Made by a program: the position numbers and the translations under genes
Notes under the pieces: generated by a model
What the model saw: the letters and a program-made list of their open reading frames with translations, nothing else
The model's database searches: none
What the model was told of the DNA's origin: nothing
Assembly: GCF_902459665.1 (NCBI RefSeq)
Contig: NZ_CABPSL010000009.1
Location: 117,902-181,901 of the forward strand
DNA length: 64,000 bases
Reading direction: 5' to 3'
DNA from: Pandoraea cepalis
Lineage (GTDB): Bacteria > Pseudomonadota > Gammaproteobacteria > Burkholderiales > Burkholderiaceae
In this document: in pieces, positions 47,420 through 56,001 of the stretch
Layout of the letters: every line of letters begins with the position of its first letter
Position numbering within the stretch: position 1 is the stretch's first letter

Positions 47420-48502
47420 ATGTCCTCCTCAAAGACCGCCATGCTGGGCCACTGGACCATGTACACGCCGATCGTGGCCCTTGTCGTGCTCGGCCTCGCC
47501 GGTTGGCTGCCCTATGGCGCCTCGCTGGCGGTGTGTGCCGCCGCTTTGGCCGGCGCCGTATTCTCCGCCGTGCATCACGCCGAAACGGTCGCCCATAAGG
47601 TTGGCGAGCCGTTCGGCACCTTGGTGCTGGCCGTGGCCGTGACCATCATCGAAGTGGCGCTGATCGTCTCGGTGATGCTCTCGGGAGGACCGGACAAGGC
47701 GGGATTGGCCCGCGACACGGTGTTCGCGGCCATCATGATCGTCTCGACCGGGATCGTCGGGCTGTGCCTGCTCTTCGGCGGGGTGCGTCATCACACGCAG
47801 GGCTTTCATGTCGAAGGCGCGAGTGCCGCGCTCGCGGTGCTGTGCGCCCTGTCGGTGCTCACACTGGTGCTGCCGAACTACACCAGCTCAGTACTCGGCC
47901 CGGGACTCACGGCGTCGCAACTGGCCTTCGAGGGCATGATTTCGCTCGTGCTGTATATGGTGTTCGTGTTCGTGCAGACAGTGCGTCATCGCGATTACTT
48001 CCTGTCCAAAGCGCCGAGTGAGGAAGTGCATGTGGCACCGCCGTCGGGCCGCACGGCCGTGCTGAGCCTGGGGCTGCTGGTCGTGGCGTTGCTGGCCGTG
48101 GTCGGCCTGGCGAAAAAGCTCTCTCCCGCCGTCGAACAAGCGGTCGCCGAGGCCGGCGCGCCGAAAGCGGTCGTCGGTATCGTGATTGCCGCGCTGGTAT
48201 TGTTGCCGGAAGGGCTGGCCGCCTTGCGCGCCGCACGTGCGAACAAGCTGCAGACGAGCCTGAATCTGGCGCTCGGCTCAGCGCTGGCGAGTATCGGGCT
48301 GACGATTCCAACCGTGGCGGCCGTCTCGCTCGTGCTCGATCAGCACATCGAATTGGGGCTTGCGCCGAAGGAGACCGTGCTGCTTGCCGTGACGCTGCTC
48401 GTTGGCGTAATCACGCTCGGTACCGGACGCACAACCGTGCTGCACGGCGCCGTCCATCTGGTGCTGTTCGCCGCCTTCCTGTTTCTGGCGATCGTTCCCT
48501 GA
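47420..48502 (+). CDS. chaA: Calcium/sodium:proton antiporter, ChaA/CaCA family
   Basis: 360-residue inner-membrane cation/H+ antiporter with about 11 hydrophobic segments. Two inverted alpha-repeats carry the acidic motifs EPFGTLVLAVAVTIIEVALI (around 65-85) and VLLPEGLAALRAARANKLQTSLNLALGSALASIGLTIP (around 250-295), typical of Cax/ChaA proteins. Probably exports Ca2+ or Na+ at alkaline pH. Single gene. Confidence 0.92.
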   Translation: MSSSKTAMLGHWTMYTPIVALVVLGLAGWLPYGASLAVCAAALAGAVFSAVHHAETVAHKVGEPFGTLVLAVAVTIIEVALIVSVMLSGGPDKAGLARDTVFAAIMIVSTGIVGLCLLFGGVRHHTQGFHVEGASAALAVLCALSVLTLVLPNYTSSVLGPGLTASQLAFEGMISLVLYMVFVFVQTVRHRDYFLSKAPSEEVHVAPPSGRTAVLSLGLLVVALLAVVGLAKKLSPAVEQAVAEAGAPKAVVGIVIAALVLLPEGLAALRAARANKLQTSLNLALGSALASIGLTIPTVAAVSLVLDQHIELGLAPKETVLLAVTLLVGVITLGTGRTTVLHGAVHLVLFAAFLFLAIVP

Positions 48503-48524
48503 CCCGCGGGGTAGGCAGACGCGC

Positions 48525-48755
48525 TCAGGCCTTGTCGGCGCCCTGCTTTGTCGCGTCGTTGCCGGTCGTGCCGGCAGCGTCGACGGCCGTCGCGTCTTCC
48601 GAAGCGGTGCCGAGCAACGCGCCCAGCAGCTTGCTGCCGGCGGCATTGCGCTTGTTTTGCGCGCCGACCTGTTTGCCGCCTTGCGGGCCGCGACGCACGC
48701 CGGCGTCGATCTTCAAGCCCTTGCGCTTCTGAATTTCAAATTTCGTCTGTGTCAT
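48525..48755 (-). CDS. Small conserved hypothetical protein
   Basis: 76 residues. The basic start (TQTKFEIQKRKGLKIDAGVRRGPQGGKQ) is followed by an Ala/Thr/Asp-rich tail. No domain recognised; charge distribution suggests nucleic-acid or ribosome association, but that is only inference. It converges with chaA (22 bp gap) and precedes no clear partner. Confidence 0.6.
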   Translation of the reverse strand: MTQTKFEIQKRKGLKIDAGVRRGPQGGKQVGAQNKRNAAGSKLLGALLGTASEDATAVDAAGTTGNDATKQGADKA

Positions 48756-48810
48756 GATGCTGTCCGTGGTGGGCTTGCCCCTCAGGCAGGCCGTGTGAAA
48801 TTCTGGGGGT

Positions 48811-49065
48811 TCAGAGATCGATGCCGAGGCTGCCGTCTTCGGCCAACGTCTTCGCCAGCGCGTGAGCGGCTTCGAGCGCGTCGTTCGCCCAGCGATAGGC
48901 CTCAGGCGTGGTGTGGGTCAGCGGCGGGTCCAGCGTTTCGATGACGTCGTCCACGTCGCGCCAGCCGGTGAAATGCACCACGCCGTGGTATTGCCCGTCC
49001 GGCGCGGGCGACGTCTCCGCCCAATAGTAAAAGTCCTCCGCCAGCAGGCAACCTTCGAAACTCAT
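48811..49065 (-). CDS. Small acidic conserved hypothetical protein
   Basis: 84 residues, starting MSFEGCLLAEDFYYWAETSPAP. Acidic and aromatic-rich, with a central WRDVDDVIETLDPPLTH stretch and a C-terminal helix (ANDALEAAHALAKTLAEDG). No family recognised. The upstream 29 in-frame residues are rejected as non-conserved looking. It may be co-transcribed with the 76-residue protein gene 55 bp downstream. Confidence 0.6.
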   Translation of the reverse strand: MSFEGCLLAEDFYYWAETSPAPDGQYHGVVHFTGWRDVDDVIETLDPPLTHTTPEAYRWANDALEAAHALAKTLAEDGSLGIDL

Positions 49066-49179
49066 GTCGATCCCGTGAAAAGGCGGCATCGTAGCACGTC
49101 GCACGGCGTGCGGCATACCGGCGCTAGGCAGTAGAATACTGCGGCACGGCACCCCACGACTCTAGTTACCGACATCACG

Positions 49180-49917
49180 ATGTTTACCGGAATTGTTCAA
49201 GGCACGGCCACGCTCTCGTCCATCGACGATCGCGACGGCATGCGCACCCTCGAGCTCGCGTTCCCCGAAGGCTTCTGCGAAGACCTGACGCTCGGGGCCA
49301 GCGTCTCGGTCGACGGCGTTTGCCTGACGGTCACGCAATTGCTCTCGCCCACCAGCGCGTCGTTCGACGTGATTCTGCAGAGCCTGAACGTCACGACGCT
49401 CGGCGGCTTCGGCGCGGGCGCACAGGTCAACGTCGAACGCGCCGCCAAGGACGGCGCCGAAATCGGTGGCCATCCGCTCTCGGGCCATATCGACTTCTCG
49501 ACCGACATCCTCAGCGTGCGCGCATCGGACACCAACCGCGTGCTGCGCATCGCGATTCCCGAAGCGTTCCGCAAGTATGTCTTCGCGAAGGGATATATCG
49601 CGATCAACGGCGCGAGCCTGACGGTCTCGGAGGTCAATCGGCAGGAAGGCTGGTTCGAAGTGTGGCTGATTCCCGAGACGCGCCGCATGACGACGTTCGA
49701 AGACAAGCTCGCCGGCACACGCGTCAACATCGAGATCGAGCGGAGCACGCAGGTGGTGGTCGACACGGTGCGCGAAGCCGTGCAGGAGAGTCTCGGCCGT
49801 CTGCAACCGGTGCTGGAGGCGCTGCTCAAGGAAAAGGGCCTCTCGCTCGACGATTTCGTGTCGGTGCCGCAGTTGCCCGCCGGCAATGCCAGCGACAAAC
49901 CGGCTCCCAAAGACTGA
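49180..49917 (+). CDS. ribC: Riboflavin synthase alpha chain
   Basis: 245-residue enzyme dismutating two 6,7-dimethyl-8-ribityllumazine molecules to riboflavin. The N-terminus MFTGIVQG and the duplicated barrel with VSVDGVCLTVT (about 46-56) and AINGASLTVSEV (about 142-153) are diagnostic. About 30 residues longer than the E. coli enzyme at the C-terminus (hydrophilic tail). No FMN riboswitch and no other rib genes are nearby, so it is an unlinked copy. xth follows 28 bp later on the same strand. Confidence 0.93.
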   Translation: MFTGIVQGTATLSSIDDRDGMRTLELAFPEGFCEDLTLGASVSVDGVCLTVTQLLSPTSASFDVILQSLNVTTLGGFGAGAQVNVERAAKDGAEIGGHPLSGHIDFSTDILSVRASDTNRVLRIAIPEAFRKYVFAKGYIAINGASLTVSEVNRQEGWFEVWLIPETRRMTTFEDKLAGTRVNIEIERSTQVVVDTVREAVQESLGRLQPVLEALLKEKGLSLDDFVSVPQLPAGNASDKPAPKD

Positions 49918-49945
49918 GCCTGCCGAACATCACTGAAGGACATTC

Positions 49946-50725
49946 ATGCAACTCGCCACCTGGAACGTCAATTCGCTCAAGGTTCGTCTCGGTCATGTGC
50001 AGGACTGGCTGCGCAGCAACCCGGTCGACGTTCTGTGTCTTCAGGAACTGAAGCTGACCGATGAGAACTTCCCGATTACCGAGATCGCCGCGCTCGGTTA
50101 CACATCGCACTTCACCGGCCAGAAGACGTATAACGGCGTCGCAATGCTCGTCAACCACGCGAAAGTGGGAGAGGCGACCGATCTGGTCAAGAACCTGCCG
50201 AATTTTGCCGACGAGCAGCAGCGTCTGATTACCGCAACGATCGGCGGCGTACGCGTGGTCTGCGGTTACTTCCCGAATGGACAAGCCGTCGATTCGGACA
50301 AGTTCGTCTACAAGCTGAACTGGCTCGACGCACTCACGCACTGGCTCTCCGACGAATTGGAGCGTCATCCGCGACTCGCACTGCTCGGTGACTACAACAT
50401 CGCCCCCGAAGACCGCGACGTACACGATCCCGCGAAATGGGAAGGTCAGAATCTGGTGTCGCCGCAGGAGCGCCAGGCGTTCGCACGTCTGCAAGGACTC
50501 GGGCTGCGCGATACGTTCCGCATGTTCGATCAGCCAGAGAAGACGTTCAGTTGGTGGGACTATCGCATGGGCGCGTTCCGACGCAACGCGGGGCTACGCA
50601 TCGACCACATTCTCGTCTCATCCGCATTGGCCGAGCGCTGCACCGGATGTGAGATCGATCGCGTACCCCGAACGTGGGAACAGCCGTCGGATCACACACC
50701 TGTCATTGCCACCTTCAAGGACTGA
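49946..50725 (+). CDS. xth: Exodeoxyribonuclease III
   Basis: 259-residue AP endonuclease / 3'-5' exonuclease of the XthA type. Catalytic residues are visible: Asn7 in TWNVNSLK, Glu in LCLQELKL, Asp/Asn in LGDYNIAPEDRDV and the terminal Asp-His in PSDHTPVIA. Preceded by AAGGAC and close behind riboflavin synthase, so probably co-transcribed with it. Confidence 0.95.
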   Translation: MQLATWNVNSLKVRLGHVQDWLRSNPVDVLCLQELKLTDENFPITEIAALGYTSHFTGQKTYNGVAMLVNHAKVGEATDLVKNLPNFADEQQRLITATIGGVRVVCGYFPNGQAVDSDKFVYKLNWLDALTHWLSDELERHPRLALLGDYNIAPEDRDVHDPAKWEGQNLVSPQERQAFARLQGLGLRDTFRMFDQPEKTFSWWDYRMGAFRRNAGLRIDHILVSSALAERCTGCEIDRVPRTWEQPSDHTPVIATFKD

Positions 50726-50830
50726 CGCGCGTCCCGACACGTCCTGGGCACTGCGCTCCGCGCGCTACGCGCACGACATGCGAACGGCACCCGATTCAGG
50801 TGCCGTTTTTTCCATCGAAGGCTTTTCGGT

Positions 50831-51814
50831 TCATTGGCCGCTGCGCGGATCCGTCAGGCGCGACTCATAGACAAAACAGCGAATCGCCGCCTTGTTTCGC
50901 GTGTCCATCTGCGTGAACTCCAAACCATAGGCCCACGTCCCATCAACCCGCGGACCTTCCACGCTGCGAACCGCTGCCATACCGAGAATCGCCACCACAT
51001 CGGCACCGATCGGCACACGGAACTGCAACGCGACGAGATGACAGCCTTCCGGCAGCGGCGCCTTCACTACGATTCCCGCGCCATCCGCGCTGATATCGCG
51101 CACGAGTACGAGCCACTCAGGTGTGTCCTGCGGGTCGGCAAGCATGCGGGTGAACGAGACACGCGACGTCTCGTCCAGTGGCGACAGACGCGCCACCAGC
51201 CGCGTATCGACGCGAGGTGTACGGCGCACGGGCGTCTCGCGCACCTGCGAAGGACGCGAAAGCACCACATAGTCAAACGGCCCCTGATGCACGCTGTGTA
51301 CATCGCAATTGAATTCGTACAGGTTGTCGCCCGGGAATGTCCATAGCGCAAGCCGGTCACCCGCCGTCACCGGTCGACGCGTGTCGCCCGAAGCGGGCGG
51401 CGTGATGATCAGCATACCGTTGGGCGCACGACCGATCAGGCGAGCGCGTACGCGCGGGCGCTCGGCGTCCGGAGAGACACGCACCTGTATCCACGCGCCG
51501 ACCGGCAACGGCACCGGCAACCCCTGCAGGTACACGGCCGACGCACCCGTCCCCAGCGGCGATACGGAATTTGCGGCCTCCGCGCGCCCCGCCGCCTCGC
51601 CCGTTGTCGCTCCCTCGGGAAGCGGCCGGTGCGGCGCGAACGTGGTGAATAGCCAGTCGAGATCGGCCTCGGACGGCAAACGCTCGCCAGCCGCCAGCAG
51701 CGGTGTGCCATCGGCGTCGAACAATGGCCAGGAGAGCGGAACGTGGGCGTCAAGCTCGCGACGATTCACAGCCACGAACCCCGGATAGCCTGACGCGATA
51801 CCAGTCGAGTCCAT
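50831..51814 (-). CDS. PilZ-domain protein with YcgR-like N-terminal domain
   Basis: 327 residues, probably a cyclic-di-GMP effector. The C-terminal PilZ domain begins near residue 200 with the c-di-GMP-binding RRTPRVDTRL (RxxxR-like) and continues through VRDISADGAGIVVKAPLPEG (D/NxSxxG motif). The preceding region (about 105-200) has the split-barrel features of a YcgR/flagellar-brake N domain. MDSTGIASGY is taken as the start; 70 further in-frame residues upstream look random. No flagellar or cellulose genes are near, so the output is unknown. It lies 275 bp downstream of the pentapeptide gene on the same strand. Confidence 0.82.
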   Translation of the reverse strand: MDSTGIASGYPGFVAVNRRELDAHVPLSWPLFDADGTPLLAAGERLPSEADLDWLFTTFAPHRPLPEGATTGEAAGRAEAANSVSPLGTGASAVYLQGLPVPLPVGAWIQVRVSPDAERPRVRARLIGRAPNGMLIITPPASGDTRRPVTAGDRLALWTFPGDNLYEFNCDVHSVHQGPFDYVVLSRPSQVRETPVRRTPRVDTRLVARLSPLDETSRVSFTRMLADPQDTPEWLVLVRDISADGAGIVVKAPLPEGCHLVALQFRVPIGADVVAILGMAAVRSVEGPRVDGTWAYGLEFTQMDTRNKAAIRCFVYESRLTDPRSGQ

Positions 51815-52089
51815 GATGCCTGGGAGAGTATGAAACCCTTGATTGCCTGAGAACAGGGCGTTGACCTTCCCGTATCCCAGCGCACGGGGCCGCCGCTTGG
51901 GCAGTCCCGCTTCGCAATGGCATCCGCAGCCAACACCCAACAAAAGTCGCCAACGGCCGGCGCATGACGCGTCCGGCCGTCCGAAAAGCGTCACCGCGAA
52001 GGGCGACGCTTGGCGTGCAAACACGTTTTACCACGAAAGACGACATGCCCTGACGGTGAAACATCGGGCAAAAACCGGCTCATTCCTGA

Positions 52090-54939
52090 TTAATCCCCTT
52101 CGATTCCGACGGGCGCACCGACATTGCCCTCCCCCGAAAGCATCCACCGACGAATCGCCGCCGCCGGGAGCGGTAGACGGATCGCCCAGAACCAAGGCAG
52201 CGTTTGACGGCACGCCTGCGCCAGCCCCGGCAGCTGTGCGATCTCCGGGCATGTCAGCCAGTCGGCCAGCCGCTCTGCCAGTCGTTCCACCGAACTCGTT
52301 TCGCCGGCCAGACATTCGCGCAGCGCCAGCGCTTGCGGCAAGTTACGCGACGCGACGTCTCCTCGCAGGGTTTCGTTAAGCGCCGCGAGCGCGTAATCGC
52401 GATAGGCCCTCATCTCATCCGCCGGCACCCCCTCACTTGACGGCGCCACCGAGGCGCCTTTCGCGATCGACCACGGCCGGCGCCATTCCGGTTGGGTCGC
52501 CAGCCAACCCAGTCCGGCCACGACAGACACCCATCGAACGTGCCGCGCCATGACGACGCTCAACGGCGGCTCGCCAGCGGGCATGACGACGGGAATCTCG
52601 CGAAAAACATCGTCGATATCGGCATGTCCTGCCCGCCGCAACCGCACATGATTCGATGAGCGCGACGAACTGACCACGGCGTCGAGTCGGTCGGACGTAC
52701 GCAATGGCGTCGGCACGGCCGGCCTTGTCGCCGTGCTGACGGCCGAGTGCCACGGATCCCACGCCCCGTGACATGCCGCATCGGCGCGGCTCGCTCCGCC
52801 CGTGCCCAACCAACGCCCGACGAGCCGGACGAAGGGCTCGAGCGGATGCTCCACTGGCCAAAGCCCGGCAAGAAAGCCGAACTCCCTGAGCAGCCCCTGA
52901 AGTTGCGCCATGCTGCCCGGGACAAAATCGTCGGGCGACGCCGCATCGCGCACGACAACCCGCGTACCGAGCCATCGCCAGCCCGGCAGCGTCTCAAAAG
53001 CGAGGGACACGTCGCCATCCGTCGCCGGAAGACCCGCCCTCACCTCCAGCACACTCGCCAGAAGGTCCCTGGGCAGACGCGCGGCAACCCCGCCGTTTGC
53101 CCCGATCAGCACGACGTAAGCGGCATCAAATGCGTCGACCCCATCGGCTGAAAGCGCCACATGCACCTGCGGCGGCAACGCGTCGAACCACGCGGATCGC
53201 AGCGCCTGCGCGCGGGCATCGCCAACCCCATCCACGCTGCCCCCGGCCCAGTAAAGGGTTTGGCACATCGCCCCGGCGAGCGGCCATACGGCCTGCGGCG
53301 ATGCCGTGCCACAGTGCCGGTGCAACGCGATCATGAGCGACGCGGTGCCCCATTGCGCTCGCGCGCGTGACCAGCGCGTGTCTGTCAGATCGTGAAGGGT
53401 CCGCTCAAGCCATTGCGCACGCACTTCGGCAAAGCCCTCATGCTCCCCAATGCCGCCCGCCTCAATGCGCGACACGAGCAAACGGCCGAGCCAGTCGCTG
53501 CGCTGCACCGACTCGGGCAGGCGCTCGAGCCGCGGGGCCATCTCGCGCCCCTTGTCCATGAGGCCCGGCGGGCGCGCAAGTGCGACCAGCAGTTGCATGA
53601 AAACGCTTGCGCGCGCCGCGGGCTGATCGAGCGGGAACGTCATCAACGATTGCACGACACCTTCGAGTTCGGACGGCGTCAGGCGACGCAGCCACGCGGC
53701 GTCCAGACGAACCCGGGCGCCCTGCCACTGCGTGCCGGCCAGATGGCAGCCGGCCCCGATGCGCACGCCCTTCAGGCTTGCGCCGCAGAACCGGGCATGG
53801 CCCAAATCGCAGGCCTCGAACGACGCACCATTGAGCTTTGCCCCGCGCGCGTCCCACCCAAGGAGTTCGCATTGGCGGAATTCGGCGCTCCGCAGATCGG
53901 CGCCGATGGCTTGCCCGTTGCGCATGGCCACCGACGTCCATTGCGAGCGTTTGGCCTTGGCGCCAATCCATTTCGCGCCATGTGCGGTGCCCCCGGTAAA
54001 GCACGCGTGCTGCAGTTTGGCCCGATGGAACGAGGCGCCGTTCAGACGCCCCTGCGCAAAGTGCAACCCCTGGCACCGCGCTTCGCTCAGGTCGCTGCCG
54101 CACATCACCGTGTGCCGAAGGTCGGCGCAACGAAGATCGGCCGCCACGAACCGCGCGCCGCTCACATCCGCCGCATGAAAACAGGCACCGCGCAAATCGG
54201 CCCCGTCGAAGTCGGCATTGACCTGGTTCGAATACGCAAACCCCGCGTTCGCCAACGATGCCCCGGTCCACCATGTCCCACTGAACTGTCCGCCGCCAAA
54301 CTGAGCGCCCGGCGCGATCACGCCGCGCAAGTCGCCGTTCGGCATCGACAGATCAGGCAGCACGGCATTGCGCAGATTCGACAGCGTTAGCGCGACATTC
54401 AGTACGGCAACCGGCCATTCATGCATGGGCAAACGCGCGCAGGCCTGCACATCGGAAGTCGCGTCATCGGTCGACGACAGCCAGTGCCATCGGGGGACGA
54501 CCGCGGTCTGGCCATCGGGCGCCGCGCACCACTTCACCAGATCGCGCGCCACCGCGCCGACCCGCGCGCCGTCAAGCAGATGCGAGAAGCGGGTGCGCCA
54601 TGCCTGCCGCAGCGCACTCTTGTCGAATAGCAAGTCGGCGCTCTCGGCGGACGACACGCCAAGCGGGGTCGTATCGCTCGCGAATCGAACCGCGGCATCG
54701 GCGCTCCCTGCGCTCCCGTCGAGCCTGTGCGCCAGCCAGGCCACTTGCAGTGAAATCACGCGACGCTCGTCCGCGTTCGCGCGCAGCACCGCGTGGCGCA
54801 GCCCGTCGGGCGGCGGCGCACTGCGTGCCGCCAGTTCGGACGACGTCAATGCGCGGTCGCTTGCAATACCGCCCTCGATCGGGCGGGCAGCGACGGATGT
54901 TTGGGCCCCACCCGATATCCCGCTCTGAACCGGCATCAT
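52090..54939 (-). CDS. 949-residue pentapeptide-repeat protein, possible SopA/NleL-like effector
   Basis: Residues 1-45 are Ser/Ala/Gly-rich and probably disordered; about 45-185 are helical. About 186-413 form a right-handed pentapeptide-repeat beta-helix (ADFDGADLRGACFHAADVSG, GADLRSAEF, GASFEACDLG). The remaining 535 residues look helical, starting WLRRLTPSELEGVVQSLMTF. This order, and Cys897/Cys910 within 55 residues of the C-terminus, recall the SopA/NleL HECT-like ubiquitin ligases, where the catalytic Cys is about 30 residues from the end. That homology is inferred from layout, not from an alignment. No secretion genes are in the window. AGGAG precedes the ATG, itself preceded by a strong hairpin. 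An unrelated cytoskeletal or scaffold role is possible. Confidence 0.8.
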   Translation of the reverse strand: MMPVQSGISGGAQTSVAARPIEGGIASDRALTSSELAARSAPPPDGLRHAVLRANADERRVISLQVAWLAHRLDGSAGSADAAVRFASDTTPLGVSSAESADLLFDKSALRQAWRTRFSHLLDGARVGAVARDLVKWCAAPDGQTAVVPRWHWLSSTDDATSDVQACARLPMHEWPVAVLNVALTLSNLRNAVLPDLSMPNGDLRGVIAPGAQFGGGQFSGTWWTGASLANAGFAYSNQVNADFDGADLRGACFHAADVSGARFVAADLRCADLRHTVMCGSDLSEARCQGLHFAQGRLNGASFHRAKLQHACFTGGTAHGAKWIGAKAKRSQWTSVAMRNGQAIGADLRSAEFRQCELLGWDARGAKLNGASFEACDLGHARFCGASLKGVRIGAGCHLAGTQWQGARVRLDAAWLRRLTPSELEGVVQSLMTFPLDQPAARASVFMQLLVALARPPGLMDKGREMAPRLERLPESVQRSDWLGRLLVSRIEAGGIGEHEGFAEVRAQWLERTLHDLTDTRWSRARAQWGTASLMIALHRHCGTASPQAVWPLAGAMCQTLYWAGGSVDGVGDARAQALRSAWFDALPPQVHVALSADGVDAFDAAYVVLIGANGGVAARLPRDLLASVLEVRAGLPATDGDVSLAFETLPGWRWLGTRVVVRDAASPDDFVPGSMAQLQGLLREFGFLAGLWPVEHPLEPFVRLVGRWLGTGGASRADAACHGAWDPWHSAVSTATRPAVPTPLRTSDRLDAVVSSSRSSNHVRLRRAGHADIDDVFREIPVVMPAGEPPLSVVMARHVRWVSVVAGLGWLATQPEWRRPWSIAKGASVAPSSEGVPADEMRAYRDYALAALNETLRGDVASRNLPQALALRECLAGETSSVERLAERLADWLTCPEIAQLPGLAQACRQTLPWFWAIRLPLPAAAIRRWMLSGEGNVGAPVGIEGD

Positions 54940-54952
54940 GCGTCACTCCTTG

Positions 54953-54974
54953 GCGCGCGCTCATGGGCGCGCGC
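54953..54974 (-). promoter_or_regulatory. GC hairpin directly before the pentapeptide-gene ribosome-binding site
   Basis: Perfect 8-bp stem GCGCGCGC/GCGCGCGC with a 6-nt loop, ending two bases before the AGGAG of the pentapeptide-repeat gene. It could limit ribosome access or mark the 3' end of the rfbD transcript (no T tract on that strand). Confidence 0.4.
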
Positions 54975-55064
54975 AAAAAGCCACCATGTTGCCGAAGGAA
55001 TGCGGCCCTGCGCGCCGGGGAATTTCCGATTTGGTGCTCGAGCCCGTCAGGCGGGACGGTCGTG

Positions 55065-55946
55065 TCAGCCCAGGCAGAGCGCCAGCGCGGCCCGCCAGTC
55101 GGGCGCGCGAACGCCGAAAGTCCGTGCGAGCTTGTCGTTGTCGAGGACCGAATACGCCGGGCGCTTGGCCGGCAATGGATAGGCAGAAGTCGGAATCGCC
55201 ACAACGTTCGGACGCTTCTGCGCTGCGCTCAGGTCGAGAATCGCTTCGGTGAACCCGTGCCAGGTCGTCTGCCCGGCGGCCGTCAGGTGGTACAAACCGC
55301 CATGTTCGCGCCAGAAGTCGGCGTCACCCCCGTTCCGTCCGAACCCCTGCACCAACACCTGCGACGTCAGTTCGGCGATCGTGCGGCACCACGTCGGCGC
55401 CCCGTGCTGGTCGGCCACGATCCGCAATTCGTCGCGCTCGCGGGCAAGTCGTTGAACAGTGAGCAGGAAGTTCGCGCCGCGCGCTCCATACACCCAGCTC
55501 GTGCGCAGCACCAAATGATTCGCGCCGCTCGCCGCGATGGCCGCTTCGCCTGCCAGCTTGGTGCGGCCGTACGCGTTCTGTGGGTTCGTGGGTTCGTCCT
55601 CGCGATAGGGCGTGGACGACGTACCGTCGAAGACGTAGTCAGTGGAAAAGTGAACGACGAGTGCGCCGGTGCGCTTGGCCGCTTCGGCCATGATGCCGGG
55701 CACGACCGCGTTCACCTGATACGCGGCGGCCTCGTCCGTCTCGGCACGATCGACCGCCGTGTAGGCCGCCGGATTGACGATCAGATCCGGTGAGAAGTCG
55801 CGCAGGGTACGCACCACGCTGTCGGTGTCGAGCAGGTCCATCTCGTCGCGCCCGGGAGCGTGAACGTCGCCCAAACCCTGCAGGCTGCGCGCCAGCTCCC
55901 AGCCCACCTGCCCGGTGGCACCCGTCAACAGGATGCGTCTTGCCAT
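55065..55946 (-). CDS. rfbD: dTDP-4-dehydrorhamnose reductase
   Basis: 293-residue extended SDR enzyme, last step of dTDP-L-rhamnose synthesis. Nucleotide-binding GATGQVGWEL is at residues 8-17; the active-site Tyr/Lys pair lies in YGRTKLAGE and the Thr/Ser in HFSTDYVFDG. MARRILLTG is the start; the upstream in-frame stretch is not conserved. rfbA, rfbB and rfbC are not adjacent, so this is an isolated copy and another sugar-reductase role cannot be excluded. Confidence 0.92.
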   Translation of the reverse strand: MARRILLTGATGQVGWELARSLQGLGDVHAPGRDEMDLLDTDSVVRTLRDFSPDLIVNPAAYTAVDRAETDEAAAYQVNAVVPGIMAEAAKRTGALVVHFSTDYVFDGTSSTPYREDEPTNPQNAYGRTKLAGEAAIAASGANHLVLRTSWVYGARGANFLLTVQRLARERDELRIVADQHGAPTWCRTIAELTSQVLVQGFGRNGGDADFWREHGGLYHLTAAGQTTWHGFTEAILDLSAAQKRPNVVAIPTSAYPLPAKRPAYSVLDNDKLARTFGVRAPDWRAALALCLG

Positions 55947-56001
55947 GGTAATGCTCCCTTGTGGCCGAATCGTCAAACCTGGGAGCCTACCGTGATTGGC
56001 G

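Noticed and set aside
49066..49179. FMN riboswitch before riboflavin synthase
   Set aside because: The 114-bp leader is too short and lacks the conserved RFN-element blocks.
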